From an uncultured Oscillospiraceae bacterium (GTDB lineage: Bacteria; Bacillota_A; Clostridia; Oscillospirales; Oscillospiraceae): a stretch of 17,891 bases of DNA. Positions 15,127 through 17,891 of the stretch are shown here, in pieces (positions within the stretch are counted from its first letter, which is position 1; every line of letters begins with the position of its first letter). Location of the stretch: the NCBI GenBank assembly GCA_910584605.1, contig CAJUAW010000049.1, positions 1-17,891 of the forward strand. The letters are read 5' to 3'. Under the pieces are notes generated by a model. It saw only the letters and a list, made by a program, of their open reading frames with translations, had not been told where the DNA came from and searched no databases. Made by a program: the position numbers and the translations under genes.

Positions 15127-16128
15127 TTACTGAATCACGTCAAACTGAACGGGGCGGTAAAACAGCTCCCGGATCTCTCTGGGGTCGCCGGTCTGGCCCA
15201 GCACCCACATCAGCTTGGTGGCGGCGGCCTCCAGGGTCATGTTGTACGCCTCCATCAGCTGAAAGCGTTCCTTTACCTGCTGGCCTACCTGATACACGGA
15301 CATATCACTGCCCTCATAGGGCACCTGGGTCATCATGACAATGGTCTTCCCCGCCAACAGCCACTCCTCCATGGCCTGGGCCAGCGGACCGTTCTCCCCG
15401 CCGGGCAGCCCGCCCACCCCGAAGGACTGAAGGATCACCGCCTGATAGCGGTCCTTCAGCAGGCCCAGGGCCTCCGCCCCCATACCGGGGATCAGGGTGA
15501 GCAGCAGGACCCGATCCTCCAGCCGGTCATAGAAGACCGGCTCCGCCCCATAGGCGTAAGGACGGGGAGCCAGATAGCGGATCAGCTTGCCGTCCCGGAT
15601 GACCGCCCGCTCGGGGTAATCCACACTGGAAAAGGCGTTAAAGCTCTTGCTCCGCTCCTTCCGGGCCCGGGTGCCCAGGATCACCCGGCCGTCAAAGACC
15701 AGGCTCACGTCGTGGGAATCCCGGTCCACCGCATAGCGAAAGCTGTCATACAGATTCCGCCGGGCATCGGTATCGTCCAGGGCGATGGACTTCTGGGACC
15801 CGGTAATGACAACGGGTTTGGGGGAATCCTGGATCAGGTAGGACAGGGCGGCGGCGGTGTATGCCATAGTGTCGGTGCCATGGGTAATGACAAAGCCGTC
15901 ATAGCTGTCATACCGCTCCCGGACGGCGCTTGCAATGTTCAGCCAGTGCTCCGGACCTACGTTGGTGCTGTCCAGGTTCATCAGCTGAACTGCCTCCACC
16001 TGGCACAGCTCCCCTACGGAGGGGACGTGGCTCAAAATTTCTTCCGAGGTGATGGCGGGACTGAGCCCATGGCCGCTCTCCATGGAGGCAATGGTGCCTC
16101 CGGTGGCCAGCATCAAAATTCGTTTCAT
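15127..16128 (-). CDS. ansA: Type I L-asparaginase
   Basis: Hydrolyses L-asparagine to aspartate and ammonia. 333 residues, close to the usual type I (cytoplasmic) length; no signal peptide. The two catalytic signatures are intact: LATGGTIAS (7-15, nucleophile Thr12) and the ITHGTDTMAY segment (81-90, Thr85/Asp86). VITGSQKSI and a conserved Asp-Asp-Asn-type region (LDDTDARRNLYDSF) follow. The ATG at 16128 is preferred over an earlier in-frame start at 16164 because AAAGGAG (16134-16140) lies 5 bases upstream and the protein then begins MKRILMLATGG as in homologues. It starts 10 bases after rfbA, whose stop overlaps the ribosome site. Aspartate so made could feed pyrimidine synthesis, but a pathway link to the neighbours is only speculation. 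Confidence 0.93.
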   Translation of the reverse strand: MKRILMLATGGTIASMESGHGLSPAITSEEILSHVPSVGELCQVEAVQLMNLDSTNVGPEHWLNIASAVRERYDSYDGFVITHGTDTMAYTAAALSYLIQDSPKPVVITGSQKSIALDDTDARRNLYDSFRYAVDRDSHDVSLVFDGRVILGTRARKERSKSFNAFSSVDYPERAVIRDGKLIRYLAPRPYAYGAEPVFYDRLEDRVLLLTLIPGMGAEALGLLKDRYQAVILQSFGVGGLPGGENGPLAQAMEEWLLAGKTIVMMTQVPYEGSDMSVYQVGQQVKERFQLMEAYNMTLEAAATKLMWVLGQTGDPREIRELFYRPVQFDVIQ

Positions 16129-16138
16129 GTCTGCTCCT

Positions 16139-16996
16139 TTACAGGCACTGCAAATATTTCCCATATAGGGTCATGGACAGCTCGTCCCCGATGGCGTGGA
16201 CCTGCTCCTCGGTGATCCAGCCCTCGTAGAGGGCCAGCTCCTCCAGACAGCCCACATACCGGCCGGTGGTGTACTGGATATGCTTGATGGACTCCCCCGC
16301 CTCCAGCAGGCTGTCGGCGGTGCCGGCGTCCAGCCAGGTGAAGTTCTTCTCCAGCGGCATGACCTGGAGCTCCCCCCGACGCATATATTCCAGGTTGACG
16401 TCGGTGATCTCCAACTCCCCCCGGGCAGAGGGCTTCAGGTGGTGGGCAATTTCCATGACCTGATGGTCATAGAAATACAGGCCGGGAATAATGTAGTTGG
16501 ACTTGGGATAGCGGGGCTTCTCCTCGATGGAGATGGCTTTTCCGTCCTTATCGAACTCCACCACGCCAAAGGGACGGGGGTCCTCCACCCAGTAGCCGAA
16601 GACGGTGGCGCCCCGATCGTAAGCGGCGGCTCGTTTCAGGGTGACAGCCAGGGTGGGGGCGTAGAAAATGTTGTCCCCAAGCACCAGACACACCCGGTCG
16701 TTACCCACGAACTTCTCGCCAATAAGCAGAGCGTCCGCGATGCCCCGGGCCACCGGCTGCTCGGCGTACTGGACCCGCAGGCCGTACTGGCTGCCGTCCC
16801 CCAGCAGAGCCTGGAAGGTGGGAGTCTCCCCTGGCGGGACGATGATCAGGATCTCAGAGATGCCAGCCTGCATCAGGATGGCGATGGGGTAATAAATCAG
16901 CGGCTTATCATACACCGGCAGCAGGGGTTTGCACACCGGCTTGGTCATGGGATACAGACGGGTCCCCTTCCCCGCCGCCAGGACGATACCTTTCAT
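16139..16996 (-). CDS. rfbA: Glucose-1-phosphate thymidylyltransferase
   Basis: Makes dTDP-glucose from glucose-1-phosphate and dTTP, the first step to dTDP-rhamnose and other deoxysugars. 285 residues, normal for the family. Nucleotidyltransferase loop LAAGKGTRLYPMTKP (6-20), KPLLPVYDKPLIYYPIAILM (23-42), LLGDGSQYGL (64-73), LVLGDNIFY (104-112, metal-binding Asp108) and VVEFDKDGKAISIEEKPRYP further on. ATG 16996 has GGGAGG (17002-17007) 5 bases upstream; an in-frame ATG at 17050 would add an unlikely basic/acidic tail. It heads the minus-strand series and lies 66 bases after its promoter. No rmlB, rmlC or rmlD gene is in the window, so it may be a stand-alone copy supplying dTDP-sugars made elsewhere. 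Confidence 0.93.
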   Translation of the reverse strand: MKGIVLAAGKGTRLYPMTKPVCKPLLPVYDKPLIYYPIAILMQAGISEILIIVPPGETPTFQALLGDGSQYGLRVQYAEQPVARGIADALLIGEKFVGNDRVCLVLGDNIFYAPTLAVTLKRAAAYDRGATVFGYWVEDPRPFGVVEFDKDGKAISIEEKPRYPKSNYIIPGLYFYDHQVMEIAHHLKPSARGELEITDVNLEYMRRGELQVMPLEKNFTWLDAGTADSLLEAGESIKHIQYTTGRYVGCLEELALYEGWITEEQVHAIGDELSMTLYGKYLQCL

Positions 16997-17061
16997 GTCA
17001 GCCTCCCGTTCCCGACTGCCCGCCCTCTGAGGGGAGCAGTCCGATTCCATGGTATTCTGTT

Positions 17062-17090
17062 ATTTTATCATAGGATTTTTCTCTTTACAA
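17062..17090 (-). promoter_or_regulatory. Sigma-A-type promoter of the rfbA operon
   Basis: On the minus strand TTGTAA (17090-17085), a 17-base spacer, then TAAAAT (17067-17062). It lies in the 184-base gap between rfbA and the TRAP permease gene, in a notably AT-rich patch. Confidence 0.7.
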
Positions 17091-17112
17091 GCAAAAGCTG
17101 TGCAAAAGTATC

Positions 17113-17146
17113 ACAACCGGCGGGAGCTTTTCACCCCGCCGGTTGT
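17113..17146 (-). terminator. Hairpin terminator after the TRAP permease gene
   Basis: Perfect 12-base stem ACAACCGGCGGG (17113-17124) and CCCGCCGGTTGT (17135-17146) with a 10-base loop. It lies 34 bases downstream of the permease stop. On the minus strand the T-rich part (CTTTT) comes only after about five bases, so termination is likely but not textbook. Confidence 0.65.
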
Positions 17147-17180
17147 TTAAGTTGGTCAAATTTCCGTTCTGGTCTCCGGC

Positions 17181-17891
17181 TCAGGCCGCGGCATTCTTCT
17201 TCGCGCCCATGCGCTGGAAGATCACCACGCCGCCTACCACTACCAGGCCGACTACGTCGCTGATGTGGTCGGGGATCATCATGCAAAGGCCGCCCGCCAC
17301 CATCAAAATACGGAACAGCGGGTTGATGGGCCAGTACAGGAATCCGTTCAGGGCCGCGGCGATGCCGAACAGGCCGATGAGCGAGGTGAGCACGATGAGG
17401 ACGGACTCCACGATCATGACCGCCATCGTAGTACCCTGTTCGAACTCAAAGAGCATCACCGGGCTGAAGGCGAAGATATAGGGCACCACAAAGGCGGCGA
17501 TGGCCAGCCGGGTGGCGTTGAAGGCCGTCTTCATGGGGGGCGCCTTTGCGATGGCGGAGCCTGCGTAGGCGGCCAGGGCCACAGGCGGGGTGATGTCGGC
17601 CACGATGCCGAAGTAGAACACGAAGAAGTAGGCGGCCACCGGCACAATGCCGATGCGCTTATCCATCAGGATGGGGGCGCAGGTGGAGGCCATGATGCAG
17701 AAGTTGGCGGTGGTGGGAACGCCCATGCCCAGGATGATGCAGCAGATCATGGTGAGGAACAGGGCGATGATGGGCATGCCGCCGGAAATCTTTACGATGG
17801 CGGTGATCAGCTTGGAGGCCAGACCGGTGGTGGTGATGCAGCCGGCCACCAGACCGGCCATGGCGCAGGCCACAGCCACGGTGACGGTGCT
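17181..17891 (-). CDS. TRAP transporter fused permease, C-terminal part (5' end outside window)
   Basis: 236 residues are visible, all hydrophobic-rich, with the frame open to the right edge. The sequence fits the C-terminal part of the fused TRAP permease family (DctQ-DctM in one chain, the TAXI-type branch). GMPIIALFLTMICCIILGMGVPTTANFCIMAS is a typical DctM membrane re-entrant region, followed by VADITPPVALAAYAGSAIAKAPPMKTAFNATRLA, a strongly conserved stretch, and several further helices ending in a basic, Ala-rich tail (GAKKNAAA). These transporters import carboxylates or related solutes with a periplasmic or lipoprotein binding protein, driven by ion gradients. The solute cannot be told from this fragment. 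A hairpin terminator follows. Confidence 0.88.
   Translation of the reverse strand, partial: STVTVAVACAMAGLVAGCITTTGLASKLITAIVKISGGMPIIALFLTMICCIILGMGVPTTANFCIMASTCAPILMDKRIGIVPVAAYFFVFYFGIVADITPPVALAAYAGSAIAKAPPMKTAFNATRLAIAAFVVPYIFAFSPVMLFEFEQGTTMAVMIVESVLIVLTSLIGLFGIAAALNGFLYWPINPLFRILMVAGGLCMMIPDHISDVVGLVVVGGVVIFQRMGAKKNAAA

Noticed and set aside
13703..15133. 476-codon open frame on the plus strand opposite the 5'-nucleotidase gene
   Set aside because: Its translation is rich in Gly, His and Gln with no known motif; the minus strand encodes an intact metallophosphatase.
1..17891. CRISPR arrays, tRNA/rRNA genes, insertion sequences, phage or integrase genes
   Set aside because: No direct-repeat array, cloverleaf, transposase or integrase signature was seen on either strand by eye.

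Overview
This is a GC-rich stretch of ordinary bacterial chromosome. An endospore sigma-factor operon (spoIIGA-sigE), Mini-RNase III, RqcH, ComEC/Rec2 and NfnAB together point to an anaerobic, spore-forming (or spore-gene-bearing) Clostridia. The high GC and gene set resemble gut Oscillospiraceae such as the Flavonifractor/Pseudoflavonifractor/Lawsonibacter group. That placement is inference from gene content; no marker RNA is present.

Layout. (1) 1-1277, minus: spoIIGA followed by sigE, which runs off the left edge. (2) 1379-3047, plus, divergent from spoIIGA: a PadR repressor, a 40-codon ORF and a DUF2812 membrane protein, joined by ATGA overlaps. A strong sigma-A-type promoter sits inside a near-perfect palindrome that is probably the PadR operator. 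(3) 3091-7112, minus: comEC, holA and a TOPRIM/DUF4093 (RNase M5-like) gene. (4) 7208-10069, plus, divergent from comEC: Mini-RNase III (mrnC), a SMI1/KNR4 (SUKH) protein and rqcH, with a good promoter in front and a clear terminator behind. (5) 10125-10787, plus: a single-gene unit for an unrecognised 220-aa protein. (6) 10826-17090, minus: rfbA, L-asparaginase, a membrane-anchored 5'-nucleotidase, nfnA and nfnB, tightly packed behind a good promoter at 17062-17090. (7) 17181-17891, minus: the C-terminal end of a fused TRAP permease, cut by the right edge and followed by a hairpin.

How the genes fit together. SpoIIGA activates pro-SigE in the mother cell. ComEC moves single-stranded DNA across the membrane, and HolA belongs to the clamp loader; they are neighbours but not one pathway. 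MrnC (23S rRNA maturation) and RqcH (ribosome quality control) both serve ribosome biology, and an RNase M5-like gene lies just across the divergent promoter. NfnAB links ferredoxin, NADH and NADPH pools. The 5'-nucleotidase and asparaginase are salvage or catabolic enzymes.

I see no mobile element, CRISPR array, phage gene, tRNA or rRNA, and no intergenic gap over 300 bases. I do not see a convincing new multi-gene system. The best leads are the PadR-operator/mini-ORF/DUF2812 unit, the SUKH protein between mrnC and rqcH, and the orphan 220-aa protein.
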